From: Microbacterium sp. SY138
GTDB taxonomy: Bacteria > Actinomycetota > Actinomycetes > Actinomycetales > Microbacteriaceae
NCBI RefSeq assembly: GCF_039729145.1
Contig: NZ_CP155793.1
Span: forward strand, 2,790,001-2,854,000
Reading direction: 5' to 3'
Length of the DNA: 64,000 nt
Program-made: the position numbers and the translations under genes
Part shown: piece by piece, positions 43,490-53,538 of the stretch
Layout: each line of letters opens with the position of its first letter
Position numbering within the stretch: position 1 is the stretch's first letter
The notes under the pieces: generated by a model
Seen by the model: only the letters and a program-made list of their open reading frames with translations
Databases searched by the model: none
What the model was told of the DNA's origin: nothing

Positions 43490-44761
43490 TTAGGTCTCCT
43501 CATCCTCCTCTATCGCGCGGGCGATGTTCTCGACGACTCGGTCGCTCATTCGATTCGCCAGCTCGCGATCACGGACCATGGTGGCGTGTTGGTACCGCAG
43601 CACGATTCGAATATCCGCGTGCCCGCCCCGACGCATCAGCTCAGCGAGCGTCGCACCTTCCTGAGCAAAGATTGTCAGGCCCGTGTGTCGCAGGTCGTGA
43701 AAGCGGAAACGATGCGGCAAGCCGTCGACGCCGTCTCGCGCGTCGGCCCAGACGTACCCCCAGCGAGTGTTCGAGAGCGGCATCCTGCCCCTGACGCTCG
43801 CCGGAACGACCGGCGCTTTGGCTTCGGCGGCGACATTGTCAGCCAGGTGTTGCTTGAGTCGAGCGGTCATGAGCTTTGGGATGGTGAGCGACCGTTTGCC
43901 TGCATCGCTCTTGGTGTCGGTGTAGTCACCAGTGTTGGCGTTCAGCTGACGACGCACATGCAAGATTGCGCTGCCGTCATCGTGCCACTCGATGTCGCGT
44001 CGTTGGAGTCCCAGGCACTCCCCGCGACGCAGCTGGCACCAGGCGGCAAGCGGCACCATGATCGCCCACTGCTCGGGAACCGCCCTGTAGAGCGCTTCGA
44101 CCTGCCTGGGCGCCACGACATCCTCACCTTCGTCGTGGTCAGAATCGTGACGCACCGACTCCTGACGCGGAATGGAGACGCTCGGTGCCGCAGGGATGAT
44201 CCCGTCACGGGCCGCTTGGCGCAAGATCATCATGAGCACGACCAGCACCGGCCGCGTGATCCCGTTGAATTTCGACTTTGGATTCAATGGCGCAGGGATC
44301 CGGTCGAGTCGCTGCGTCATTGCTCGGATGCGGTTCACGTCGATCTCCCTCACCGGAGTGTCGCCGAACTCCGGAATGAGGTAACCGCTGACCTTGCTCT
44401 GATACGAGCGGACGGTTGCGATTGCCCGAATCTTGCCGCTGCGATTGCGCTCTGTCTTGATCATCTGCACCCATCGCTCCGAGTACTCCTCGAACCCCAT
44501 CGACCGCGCTTTCTGAGCAGCGGCCTCGGCGCGATTCTGTGCCGCTACGGCCGCTGGCGGGTTCCACTGGCCGAGCGAGATCTTCGCGTGCACGGCGGCA
44601 AGCCATGTCCGCGCGTCCGTCTTCGTGAGGAACGTAAGCGCTTTGTCGCCCTCGGTCCGAGCCGTGTACGTCTCTCCGTCGGGTCCGGGATAGCGCGCTT
44701 GCCAGCGGCCAGAGGGGAGCTTGCGCAGGCTGCCCCACGACTCTCGCTTCGATGCACTCAT
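43490..44761 (-). CDS. int: Tyrosine recombinase / phage-type integrase
   Basis: 423 residues from the ATG at 44761 after GGGAGGGCACG. Arm-binding domain (SWGSLRKLPSGRWQARYPGPDGETYTA), core-binding domain (FEEYSERWVQMIKTERNRSGK), then the catalytic domain with Arg in CQLRRGECLGL, HxxR in FHDLRHTGLTIF and the tyrosine in IVLRYQHAT. It integrates and excises the element. The upstream 84-codon frame overlaps its start by ATGA. No tRNA gene is seen at this border, so the target is not the usual tRNA 3' end. Confidence 0.95.
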   Translation of the reverse strand: MSASKRESWGSLRKLPSGRWQARYPGPDGETYTARTEGDKALTFLTKTDARTWLAAVHAKISLGQWNPPAAVAAQNRAEAAAQKARSMGFEEYSERWVQMIKTERNRSGKIRAIATVRSYQSKVSGYLIPEFGDTPVREIDVNRIRAMTQRLDRIPAPLNPKSKFNGITRPVLVVLMMILRQAARDGIIPAAPSVSIPRQESVRHDSDHDEGEDVVAPRQVEALYRAVPEQWAIMVPLAAWCQLRRGECLGLQRRDIEWHDDGSAILHVRRQLNANTGDYTDTKSDAGKRSLTIPKLMTARLKQHLADNVAAEAKAPVVPASVRGRMPLSNTRWGYVWADARDGVDGLPHRFRFHDLRHTGLTIFAQEGATLAELMRRGGHADIRIVLRYQHATMVRDRELANRMSDRVVENIARAIEEDEET

Positions 44762-45012
44762 CGTGCCCTCCCGTGGACTCGGACGGACGAGCGTGGACGG
44801 TCGTGCCACTCCGTGCCACTCGACGCCCACGAGACCCAGGATCCGCATATTTCCGCAGATCGTGAGGAATTCCGTAGGTCACCTGTGGCACGAAGTGGCA
44901 CGCCCCCAGCCGCTCGCCAACCCGAAATTTCGGGTGCCGGACTCTCTCGCCTCCATAAGGGAGGTGTGCTCGTGCCACCGGCGTGCCCCACCGAACGGGT
45001 ATTTCTGGTCAT
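44758..45012 (-). CDS. Possible leader gene translationally coupled to integrase
   Basis: 84 codons from the ATG at 45012 with a near-perfect AGAGGAGGA 7 bp upstream; the TGA overlaps the integrase ATG. The protein is Trp/Arg/Ser-rich (STPPLWRRESPAPEISGWRA) and reads through the repeats and palindrome of the border region, so it does not look like a conserved fold. The good ribosome site and exact coupling argue for translation. It may set integrase level, and if the attachment core lies inside it, integration would change its 5' part. Confidence 0.45.
   Translation of the reverse strand: MTRNTRSVGHAGGTSTPPLWRRESPAPEISGWRAAGGVPLRATGDLRNSSRSAEICGSWVSWASSGTEWHDRPRSSVRVHGRAR
44801..44979. repeat. 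GTGCCAC repeats and palindrome in the integrase-proximal border (candidate attachment region)
   Basis: CGTGCCACT occurs twice in direct orientation (44802-44810 and 44812-44820). TGTGGCAC and AGTGGCAC, the inverted form, are at 44884-44891 and 44894-44901, and GTGCCACC is at 44972-44979. Between them lies the perfect 16-bp palindrome ACCCGAAATTTCGGGT (44920-44935). Clusters of short direct and inverted repeats next to int are typical for integrase arm and excisionase sites. The crossover core was not located. Confidence 0.45.
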
Positions 45013-45049
45013 GTCTGTCCTCCTCTGTCATTTCGAAGAGGGCACGAAA

Positions 45050-45087
45050 GAGGCCCGAACCCGCGAGATTTCGCGGATCCGGGCCTC
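45050..45087. terminator. nrdF: Terminator after nrdF
   Basis: A hairpin with outer arms GAGGCCCG and CGGGCCTC plus inner CCGCGA/TCGCGG. It lies 38 bp past the nrdF stop on the leftward transcript. It also separates chromosome genes from the mobile element, so the element end is probably left of or at this structure. Confidence 0.75.
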
Positions 45088-45124
45088 TGACCAGCTGTTT
45101 CGCTGGAACCTCAGAGAGAAGCTC

Positions 45125-46123
<999 letters not shown>

Positions 46124-46156
46124 TCAGCCGCGTTCTCGGGTCGACAGTTTGTCAGG

Positions 46157-48301
46157 TCAGAGCATGCACGAGACGCACTCGGCCATGTCGGTGCCCTCGA
46201 GCGCCAGCTGACGCAGACGGATGTAGTAGATCGTCTTGATGCCCTTGCGCCATGCGTAGATCTGCGCCTTGTTGATGTCACGCGTGGTGGCGGTGTCCTT
46301 GAAGAACAGGGTCAGAGACAGACCCTGGTCGACGTGCTGCGTGGCGGCCGCATAGGTGTCGATGACCTTCTCGTAGCCGATCTCGTACGCGTCCTGGTAG
46401 TACTCCAGGTTGTCGTTCGTCATGAACGCCGCCGGGTAGTAGACGCGACCGAGCTTGCCTTCCTTGCGGATCTCGATCTTCGACGCGATCGGGTGGATCG
46501 ACGACGTGGAGTTGTTGATGTACGAGATCGAGCCGGTCGGCGGGACGGCCTGAAGGTTCTGGTTGTAGATGCCGTGCTTCTGGATCGACGCCTTCAGCTC
46601 GGCCCAGTCGTCCTGGGTCGGGATGTGCTTGCCGGCGAAGAGCTCCTTGACCTTCTCGGTCGCGGGAACCCACGCCTGGTCGATGTACTTGTCGAAGAAC
46701 TCCCCCGACGCATACTTCGAGTCCTCGAACCCGTCGAACGTCGTGCCGCGCTCGATCGCGAGGTTGTTGGACGCCCGCAGGGCGTGGAACAGCACCGTGT
46801 AGAAGTAGATGTTCGTGAAGTCGATGCCCTCTTCGGAGCCGTAGTACACATGCTCGCGGGCAAGGTATCCGTGCAGGTTCATCTGGCCGAGGCCGATCGC
46901 GTGCGAGCGGTCGTTGCCGTCCTCGATCGACCGCACCGAGCCGATGTGGCTCTGGTCGCTCACCGCGGTGAGGGCGCGGATCGCCGTCTCGACGGTCTGC
47001 CCCAGGTCATCGGCATCCATCGACAGCGCGATGTTCATCGAGCCGAGGTTGCAGGAGATGTCCTTGCCGATGTTGTCGTACGACAGGTCGTCGTTGTACG
47101 TGGTCGGCGTGTTCACCTGCAGGATCTCGCTGCAGAGGTTGGACATGTTGATCCGACCCTTGATCGGGTTGGCCTTGTTCACCGTGTCTTCGAACATGAC
47201 GTACGGGTAGCCGGACTCGAACTGGATCTCGGCGACGGTCTGGAAGAACTCGCGCGCGTTGATCTTGGTCTTCTTGATGCGCGGGTCGTCGACCATCTCG
47301 CGGTACTTCTCGGTGACCGAGATGTCGCCGAACGGAACGCCGTAGACCTTCTCGACGTCGTACGGCGAGAACAGGTACATGTCCTCGTCGTTCTTGGCGA
47401 GTTCGAAAGTGATGTCCGGAACCACGACGCCCAGCGACAGCGTCTTGATGCGGATCTTCTCATCGGCGTTCTCGCGCTTGGTGTCGAGGAAGCGCATGAT
47501 GTCGGGGTGGTGGGCGTTGAGGTACACCGCACCGGCGCCCTGACGCGCACCGAGCTGGTTGGCGTAGCTGAAGCTGTCTTCGAGGAGCTTCATCACGGGG
47601 ATGATGCCGGAGGACTGGTTCTCGATCTGCTTGATCGGCGCACCCGACTCGCGGATGTTCGACAGCAGCAGGGCGACGCCGCCGCCGCGCTTGGAGAGCT
47701 GCAGGGCCGAGTTGATGCCGCGGGCGATCGACTCCATGTTGTCTTCGATGCGCAGCAGGAAGCAGCTGACGAGTTCGCCGCGCTGCGCCTTGCCGGCGTT
47801 GAGGAATGTCGGGGTGGCCGGCTGGAAGCGACCGGAGATGATCTCCTCGACGAGCGCGACCGCGAGCTTCTCATCGCCGTCGGCGAGGCCGAGGGCGGTC
47901 ATCACGACGCGGTCCTCGAAGCGCTCGAGGTAGCGCTTGCCGTCGAACGTCTTCAGCGTGTAGCTCGTGTAGTACTTGAACGCGCCGAGGAACGTCTCGA
48001 AACGGAACTTCTTGCCGTACGCGAGGTCGTTGAGCTTCTGGATGAACTCCATCGAGTACTTCTCGATGACGGCGCCTTCGTAGTACTCCTTCTCCACGAG
48101 GTAGTCCAGACGCTCCTTGAGCGAGTGGAAGAACACCGTGTTCTGGTTCACGTGCTGCAGGAAGTACTCCCGCGCGGCGCGCTTGTCGGCGTCGAACTGG
48201 ATCTTCCCGTTCGCGTCGTACAGGTTGAGCATCGCGTTGAGGGCGTGATAGTCGAGACCCTCGTAAGAGGGGTTCGCCTTGAATGCCACTGTCTCGGTCA
48301 C
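46157..48301 (-). CDS. nrdE: Class Ib ribonucleotide reductase, alpha (catalytic) subunit
   Basis: 714 residues from the GTG at 48301, whose TGA overlap with nrdI suggests coupling; a GTG at 48313 is an alternative. NrdE motifs: [24 protein letters not shown] with the active-site Cys, [13 protein letters not shown] with the catalytic Cys/Glu, the [18 protein letters not shown] loop and the C-terminal redox pair ECVSCML. It reduces ribonucleoside diphosphates. No insertion or defect seen. Confidence 0.97.
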   Translation of the reverse strand: MTETVAFKANPSYEGLDYHALNAMLNLYDANGKIQFDADKRAAREYFLQHVNQNTVFFHSLKERLDYLVEKEYYEGAVIEKYSMEFIQKLNDLAYGKKFRFETFLGAFKYYTSYTLKTFDGKRYLERFEDRVVMTALGLADGDEKLAVALVEEIISGRFQPATPTFLNAGKAQRGELVSCFLLRIEDNMESIARGINSALQLSKRGGGVALLLSNIRESGAPIKQIENQSSGIIPVMKLLEDSFSYANQLGARQGAGAVYLNAHHPDIMRFLDTKRENADEKIRIKTLSLGVVVPDITFELAKNDEDMYLFSPYDVEKVYGVPFGDISVTEKYREMVDDPRIKKTKINAREFFQTVAEIQFESGYPYVMFEDTVNKANPIKGRINMSNLCSEILQVNTPTTYNDDLSYDNIGKDISCNLGSMNIALSMDADDLGQTVETAIRALTAVSDQSHIGSVRSIEDGNDRSHAIGLGQMNLHGYLAREHVYYGSEEGIDFTNIYFYTVLFHALRASNNLAIERGTTFDGFEDSKYASGEFFDKYIDQAWVPATEKVKELFAGKHIPTQDDWAELKASIQKHGIYNQNLQAVPPTGSISYINNSTSSIHPIASKIEIRKEGKLGRVYYPAAFMTNDNLEYYQDAYEIGYEKVIDTYAAATQHVDQGLSLTLFFKDTATTRDINKAQIYAWRKGIKTIYYIRLRQLALEGTDMAECVSCML

Positions 48302-48732
48302 TGAAGCTGCCACCGTCGTTCCAATCCGTCGCTCACGCGATCCACATCGTCTTGTGTGCCGAAGATCTCGAGCCGATACAAGTGAGGCACGTTGCACTTG
48401 CGGCTGATGATGTCACCGGCGAGGCAGAAGGCGTCGCCGAAGTTGGTGTTGCCCGCGGAGATCACGCCGCGGATGTGGCGCCGGTTGCGCTCATCGTTGA
48501 GGAACCGGATCACCTGTTTCGGAACTGCGCCTTTCTCGACGCCGCGCCCCGCTCCCCCGCCGTAGGTGGGGGTGACCAGCACGAAGGGCTCGTCGATGAC
48601 GAGGTCTTCTTCGTGTCGGTGGAGGGGGATGCGTCGGGACGGGAGTCCGAGCTTCTCGATGAACCGCGCGGTGTTACCCGAGACGCTCGAGAAGTAGATC
48701 AGGAGCGGCGCTGCGGTCGCGACGGCGCTCAT
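48298..48732 (-). CDS. nrdI: NrdI flavodoxin-like activator of NrdF
   Basis: 144 residues. The FMN-binding start [19 protein letters not shown] and [12 protein letters not shown] are flavodoxin/NrdI features, followed by [19 protein letters not shown]. NrdI supplies superoxide to assemble the Mn2-tyrosyl cofactor of NrdF. Overlaps nrdE by 4 bp. Confidence 0.95.
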   Translation of the reverse strand: MSAVATAAPLLIYFSSVSGNTARFIEKLGLPSRRIPLHRHEEDLVIDEPFVLVTPTYGGGAGRGVEKGAVPKQVIRFLNDERNRRHIRGVISAGNTNFGDAFCLAGDIISRKCNVPHLYRLEIFGTQDDVDRVSDGLERRWQLQ

Positions 48733-48738
48733 GCGGCG

Positions 48739-48972
48739 TCACGCCAGACGGGAGGCGAGTTCGTCGATCTTGTCGGGACGGAAACCCGACCAGTGACCCT
48801 CGTCGGTGACGACGACGGGTGCCTGCATGTAACCGAGCGCCTTGACCTGCTCGAGCGCCGTCGGGTCTTCCGACAGGTCGAGGATCTCGTACTCGATGCC
48901 CTTGGCATCGAGGGCACGGTAGGTGGCGTTGCACTGAACGCAGGAAGGCTTTGTGTAGACCGTGATCGACAT
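48739..48972 (-). CDS. nrdH: Glutaredoxin-like NrdH redoxin
   Basis: 77 residues. A thioredoxin-fold mini-redoxin with the CVQC active site (KPSCVQCNATYRALDAKG) and the NrdH C-terminal WSGFRPDKIDEL. It is the electron donor for NrdEF, itself reduced by thioredoxin reductase. First gene of the operon, 390 bp downstream of the divergent MFS gene. Confidence 0.96.
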   Translation of the reverse strand: MSITVYTKPSCVQCNATYRALDAKGIEYEILDLSEDPTALEQVKALGYMQAPVVVTDEGHWSGFRPDKIDELASRLA

Positions 48973-49050
48973 CTTTTTCGTAACCCCTCAAATCTCTGGC
49001 CCGCTTCTCATCAGGCTGTTTCCCGGTAGACCCCCTGCCGGGACTTCAAT

Positions 49051-49096
49051 ACTACATATGGGGACCGACATTGGGGGCGACCACAAGGGGTAGTAG
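49051..49096. promoter_or_regulatory. Tandem NrdR-type boxes upstream of nrdHIEF, with nearby DnaA-like sites
   Basis: Box 1 ATACTACATATGGGGA (49051-49066) keeps most of the NrdR consensus ACACWATATATWGTGT. Box 2 CCACAAGGGGTAGTAG (49081-49096) keeps the flanking ACAA and TAG but not the centre. They start 30 bp apart, about the 31-32 bp usual for NrdR box pairs. Further right TTATCCACC (49111), TTCCACA (49157), ATCCACA (49234) and TGTGGAAA (49279) resemble DnaA boxes. Nothing else is visible in the 390-bp gap 48973-49363. Confidence 0.5.
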
Positions 49097-49363
49097 TTAC
49101 ATCCGTGTAGTTATCCACCGTTCTCTACAGATACAACACAGGTTCTCCACCGTTTCTTCCACAGGCCGAGCCCTCGTCCGGAGGCACTCGAACCGCGTGA
49201 AATCGCGGCTGGGAAGCCCCTGTGAGCGATCCATCCACAGGGGGGACGTTACGACGCCCCACCGACATTCGGATTCCTGTGGAAATCGACCTTCGGCGTG
49301 TCGCGGGCGTGTCGCGGATCGACCTCTTCGGCGGCCGACCCCGCGGCCCGGTACCGTGGTCTG

Positions 49364-50572
49364 GTGGCGGGATATCGGGATCTTCTTCGCACGCCGGGAG
49401 TGGCGCGCATGATCGCTGCTCAGCTGACCGCGCGCTTCCCCAACGGAATGATGTCGCTGGCGATCCTGCTGCACGTCGAGCAGCAGACCGGGTCGTACGG
49501 ATCGGCAGGCCTGGTCCTCGCCGCGACCAGTGTGGGCCAGGCGATCGCCGGTCCCATCACGAGCCGTTGGATGGGCGTCTGGGGCATGCGACGTGTGCTC
49601 ACGCTCACGCTGTCGGTGTGCGTCGTGGCGGTGCTGTGCCTCGCACTGCTGCCGCTCGAGGTACCGGGCTACATGGCTCTCGGCATGGTCGCCGGACTCT
49701 CCACCCCGCCCGTCCAGGCCGCGGTGCGCACCATCTATCCGAAGCTCGTCAACTCCTCGAACCTCACGCCGCTGTTCTCCCTCGACGCGTCGCTGCAGGA
49801 GATCATCTGGGTGCTGGCCCCCGTCGTGATCACGCTCGTCTCGACCCAGATCGGCACGCCGGAGGGCCTGCTGCTGGTGGCGATCATCCTCGTCGGCGGC
49901 GGCGCCTGGTTCATCCTCTCCCCAGAGGTCGGACGGGTCCGCATCCCCCGGAGCCGCAACGCTCTGGGCAAGGTCGTGCTCAAGCCGCCCGTACTGCTGG
50001 CGACCGTGATCGGCTTCCTCCTGATCGGAGCCTGTGCGGCTGTGGAGGTGGGAGTCGTCGCGACGTTCGAGCACGGAAGCCTCGCGGCCGGTCTCGTGCT
50101 CGCCGTGTTCTCGGCGGGAAGCCTCGCCGGCGGTCTGGCCTTCGGTCACATCCCCATCGGGCCGTGGGCCATGGCGCGCCGTCTGCTGATCGTCACGATC
50201 GGCCTCGGCCTGACGATGGTCATGCTCAACGTGTTCTGGCTCGGCGGCACCCTGATCCTCGCCGGCATCGGCATCGCTCCGGCTCTCGCCGTGCTCTTCG
50301 CGATCACCTCGGCCAGTGTGAAGTTCAGCGAGACCGCTGAGGCCTTCGGCTGGGCCGGCACCGGCCAGCTCATCGGCGCCGCCGCCGGATCCGCGGTCGC
50401 CGGCTTCCTCGTCGATGTCGGCGACTGGCGCGGCGCCTACCTCGCCGCCACGATCTTCGCCGCGGTGGGACTGCTCGTGGCCGTCGTCTTCGTCCGTTCC
50501 TTCCCTGATCTGCGTCACCGCGACGCGAGCCCGCATCCCGACACCGAACCCCTGGCGGTCACCCCCTCATGA
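49364..50572 (+). CDS. MFS transporter
   Basis: 402 residues from the GTG at 49364, which seems nearly leaderless; an upstream ATG at 49298 would add 22 poorly conserved residues. Twelve hydrophobic segments, with the MFS loop between TM2 and TM3 reading SRWMGVWGMRRVLTL. A likely small-molecule exporter or sugar/acid importer; the substrate is not readable. It overlaps the sugar kinase gene by ATGA, so a role in carbohydrate or acid uptake linked to that kinase is possible. Confidence 0.85.
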   Translation: MAGYRDLLRTPGVARMIAAQLTARFPNGMMSLAILLHVEQQTGSYGSAGLVLAATSVGQAIAGPITSRWMGVWGMRRVLTLTLSVCVVAVLCLALLPLEVPGYMALGMVAGLSTPPVQAAVRTIYPKLVNSSNLTPLFSLDASLQEIIWVLAPVVITLVSTQIGTPEGLLLVAIILVGGGAWFILSPEVGRVRIPRSRNALGKVVLKPPVLLATVIGFLLIGACAAVEVGVVATFEHGSLAAGLVLAVFSAGSLAGGLAFGHIPIGPWAMARRLLIVTIGLGLTMVMLNVFWLGGTLILAGIGIAPALAVLFAITSASVKFSETAEAFGWAGTGQLIGAAAGSAVAGFLVDVGDWRGAYLAATIFAAVGLLVAVVFVRSFPDLRHRDASPHPDTEPLAVTPS

Positions 50573-51489
50573 GCTCCCCCATTTCTTCGACCTCTGCCCC
50601 CGAGATCGTCTGCATCGGCGAGACCATGGCGCTGATCACTCCGACGGATGCCCCGCTCGCCGACGCCGCGCAGGCGTCGATCGGCCTGGCCGGCGCCGAG
50701 TCCAACGTGGCCGCCGGCGTCGCCTCCTCCGGACACCGGGTCGCCTGGGCGTCGCGGCTGGGCGCCGACCCGCTCGGCGACAGGGTCGCCTTCGAGCTCG
50801 AGCGGCGGGGTGTGGAGTTGTGGGTCGAGCGCGACGATGCCGCGCCCACCGGAGTGATGTTCAAGGACCCGGGCGCCGAATCCTCCTCCGTCTACTACTA
50901 CCGTCGGGGATCCGCTGCCTCCCGCATGGAACCGGGGTTCCTGACCGCGCGGCGTCTCGACGGGGTGCGGATCGTGCACACCACCGGGATCACCCCCGCG
51001 CTGTCCGCGTCGTGCCGCGAGACGGTCGACCAGCTCTTCTCCGACGCCCGCACCGCGGGAGCCCTCGTGTCGTTCGACGTGAACGACCGGCGTCCGCTGT
51101 GGAGCAGGGAGGATGCCGCAGAGACGCTCGCCCGCCTGGCCGACACCGCGGACATCTCCTTCGTCGGCCGAGACGAGGCTGAACGCATCTGGGGTACCGC
51201 GACACCCGCCGAGATCCGCGCCTTCCTCCCGAACTGCGCGCTGCTGGTCGTCAAGGACGGCGATGTCGGCGCCACTGCCTTCCATGGCGACGACGAGCCG
51301 ATCTTCGTGCCCGCTCCCGTGGTCGACGTCGTCGAGCCGGTCGGCGCGGGAGATGCGTTCGCATCCGGCTTCCTGGCGGCGACCCTCGACGGAGCCGACC
51401 TCGCCGCGCGCCTCTCCGCCGGCCACGCGGCCGCGGAGCGCGTGCTGACGATCGCCGCCGACCTCCCACCGCTGGTGCCGCTCGCCTGA
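50569..51489 (+). CDS. kdgK-like: PfkB-family sugar kinase, 2-dehydro-3-deoxygluconate kinase-like
   Basis: 306 residues. PfkB signatures: AGAESNVAAGVASSGHRVAWASRLGAD at 40-65 and the anion-hole/catalytic DVVEPVGAGDAFASGF (Asp base) near 258. SVYYYRRGSAASRM and the IVHTTGITPALS segment match KDG kinases, which phosphorylate 2-keto-3-deoxygluconate. Coupled to the MFS gene upstream. Confidence 0.85.
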   Translation: MSSPISSTSAPEIVCIGETMALITPTDAPLADAAQASIGLAGAESNVAAGVASSGHRVAWASRLGADPLGDRVAFELERRGVELWVERDDAAPTGVMFKDPGAESSSVYYYRRGSAASRMEPGFLTARRLDGVRIVHTTGITPALSASCRETVDQLFSDARTAGALVSFDVNDRRPLWSREDAAETLARLADTADISFVGRDEAERIWGTATPAEIRAFLPNCALLVVKDGDVGATAFHGDDEPIFVPAPVVDVVEPVGAGDAFASGFLAATLDGADLAARLSAGHAAAERVLTIAADLPPLVPLA

Positions 51490-51542
51490 TGCGGCTCGGG
51501 TGATCCCGGCCGCCTGAACACCACCGGTCGTAGGCTGGTGCC

Positions 51543-52301
51543 ATGCCCGCCCCGCTCACCCTGCCCCGTATCTCGTGGGGCTCCCCGTCGGCATCCCGTC
51601 GCGCTCTCCTCGTCCACGGTCTCGGTTCCTCCGGAGCACTGATGTGGCGTCTCGGAGACGCTCTCGCCGCAGCGGGATGGCACGCGACCGCCGTCGACCT
51701 GCGGGGTCACGGCGATGCACCGCGCGCTCTCGACTACTCGGTGGCCGCGTACGGTGCCGATCTCGCCGCCACCCTCCCGGACGGCGGCGGCGCGTGGGAC
51801 GCGGTCATCGGCCATTCGCTCGGCGGCGCATCCAGCACGGTCGCGGCGGCATCGACCCCGGAATGGACTCGACGGCTGGTGCTGATCGACCCCGCGATCC
51901 ATGTGGGCGGGCGCGATGCGGCGATCGTGCGACGGAGCCAGGAGCGCGCATTCGCCGACACCCGCCTCGAAGTGGTGCAGGCGGAGCATCCGCACTGGCA
52001 TCCGCAGGATCAGGAGCTCAAGGTCGACGCGGTGCTGCGTGCGAGCGCGTGGGCGGTGGAGCAGACCAGTACCCAGAATCAGCCCTGGGACGTACGGGCA
52101 GAGGCTGCGCGTCTGACCGTGCCCACGCATGTGATCGGCGCCGACCCCGCGGTCTACAGCATCTTCACGGGAGAACTCGCCGACGAGGTCCTCGCGGCGA
52201 ACCCCCTGATCACCCTCTCCGTCGTCGAGGGTGCAGGACACTCCCTGCACCGCGACCGCCCGGAGGAATCCGTCCGTCAGCTTCTGGAGGCTCTGGCATG
52301 A
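51543..52301 (+). CDS. Alpha/beta-fold hydrolase
   Basis: 252 residues. Oxyanion strand LLVHGLGSSG (about 22), nucleophile elbow VIGHSLGGASS (Ser about 85), acidic residue in THVIGADPAVYSIF and catalytic His in VEGAGHSLHRDRP. Esterase- or thioesterase-like; substrate unknown. It overlaps the acyl-CoA dehydrogenase gene by 4 bp. Confidence 0.85.
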   Translation: MPAPLTLPRISWGSPSASRRALLVHGLGSSGALMWRLGDALAAAGWHATAVDLRGHGDAPRALDYSVAAYGADLAATLPDGGGAWDAVIGHSLGGASSTVAAASTPEWTRRLVLIDPAIHVGGRDAAIVRRSQERAFADTRLEVVQAEHPHWHPQDQELKVDAVLRASAWAVEQTSTQNQPWDVRAEAARLTVPTHVIGADPAVYSIFTGELADEVLAANPLITLSVVEGAGHSLHRDRPEESVRQLLEALA

Positions 52302-53455
52302 CATTCGACCCTGCGACGCTCCTGCCCGACGACCTTCTCGAGCGCATCCGCGAGCGCGCACCGATCCACGACCGCGAGAACACCTTCCCCCAGCAGGACC
52401 TCGACGAGTTGCGCGCGGCCGGCTACCTGTCGATCCTGGTGCCGAAGGAGCGCGGAGGGGCGGGGCTCGGACTCGCCGAGGCCGCGATCCTGCAGCAGCG
52501 TCTCGCCGGTGCCGCGCCGGCGACGGCGCTGGCCATCAACATGCATCTCGTGTGGACCGGCGTGGCGAAGGTCTTCTCCGACAGAGGCGTCCCCGGCCTC
52601 GAGTTCGTGCAGGACGGCGCTGCGGCAGGCGAGGTCTTCGCCTTCGGCATCAGCGAGGGCGGCAACGACCTGGTGCTGTTCGGCAGCGACACCGCGGCCG
52701 TGCCCGACGGCGACGGCGGCTACGCGTTCACCGGGACCAAGATCTTCACCTCCCTCGCTCCGGTCTGGACGCGGCTGGGGCTGCACGGCCTCGACACCAC
52801 CAGCCCCGATGGGCCGAAGCTCGTGTTCGCCTTCGTGGAGCGGACGCACGCCGTCACGACGTCCGACGACTGGGACACCCTCGGCATGCGGGGCACGCAG
52901 AGCCGCACCACCCGGCTGAACGGCGCCGTGGCCGATGCCGCGCACGTGGTGCGGCGCATCGACCCCGGGCCCAGCCCCGATCCGATCGTGTTCGGCATCT
53001 TCTCGGTGTTCGAGATCCTGCTCGCCTCCGTCTACACCGGCATCGCCCGGAGAGCGCTCGAGCTGGCCGTGACGACGGCGCAGAAGCGGCACTCGAAGAA
53101 GACCGGCCTCGCCTACAGCCAGGACCCCGACATCCGCTGGCGCATCGCCGACATGGCCATCGCCTACGACGCCCTGCCGCCGCAGATCGCCTCCCTCGCC
53201 CGTGATGTGGACGACGGCGTCGATCACGGCGCGCGCTGGTTCCCGCAGCTCTCCGGCGTCAAGCACCGGGCGATCACGATGGCCAAGCACGTGGTCGACG
53301 AGGCGATGCTCGTGGCCGGCGGCGGGTCGTACTTCTCCGCCAACGAGCTCTCGCGTCTCTACCGTGACGTGCTGGCCGGGGCGTTCCACCCCTCCGACCC
53401 CGAATCCGCGCATTCGACGGCGGCGAACGCCTGGCTGGGTCCGCTCGAGAGCTGA
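52298..53455 (+). CDS. Acyl-CoA dehydrogenase-family flavoprotein
   Basis: 385 residues. Family features: PKERGGAGLGLAEAAIL, the flavin-binding FGISEGGNDLVLFGSD and FTGTKIFTSLAPVWTRLG, DDWDTLGMRGTQSRTT, and C-terminal VDEAMLVAGGGSYFSANELSRLYRDV. The last segment places it with the DszC/flavin-dependent monooxygenase-like and acyl-CoA dehydrogenase-type 2 group. FAD/FMN-dependent oxidation of an acyl or related substrate. Translationally coupled to the hydrolase. Confidence 0.85.
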   Translation: MTFDPATLLPDDLLERIRERAPIHDRENTFPQQDLDELRAAGYLSILVPKERGGAGLGLAEAAILQQRLAGAAPATALAINMHLVWTGVAKVFSDRGVPGLEFVQDGAAAGEVFAFGISEGGNDLVLFGSDTAAVPDGDGGYAFTGTKIFTSLAPVWTRLGLHGLDTTSPDGPKLVFAFVERTHAVTTSDDWDTLGMRGTQSRTTRLNGAVADAAHVVRRIDPGPSPDPIVFGIFSVFEILLASVYTGIARRALELAVTTAQKRHSKKTGLAYSQDPDIRWRIADMAIAYDALPPQIASLARDVDDGVDHGARWFPQLSGVKHRAITMAKHVVDEAMLVAGGGSYFSANELSRLYRDVLAGAFHPSDPESAHSTAANAWLGPLES

Positions 53456-53538
53456 ATTTCCTGCCGATTCCGCTGGACGAATCGCCAGATTCTGCGAAAT
53501 CGGTTGCCGAGCGCATTGCGGAGTGCGAAGATCGCACC

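Noticed and set aside
48301..48397. Start of nrdE at 48397
   Set aside because: That codon lies deep in nrdI. The GTG at 48301 (or 48313) gives the normal NrdE N-terminus and the stop-start overlap.
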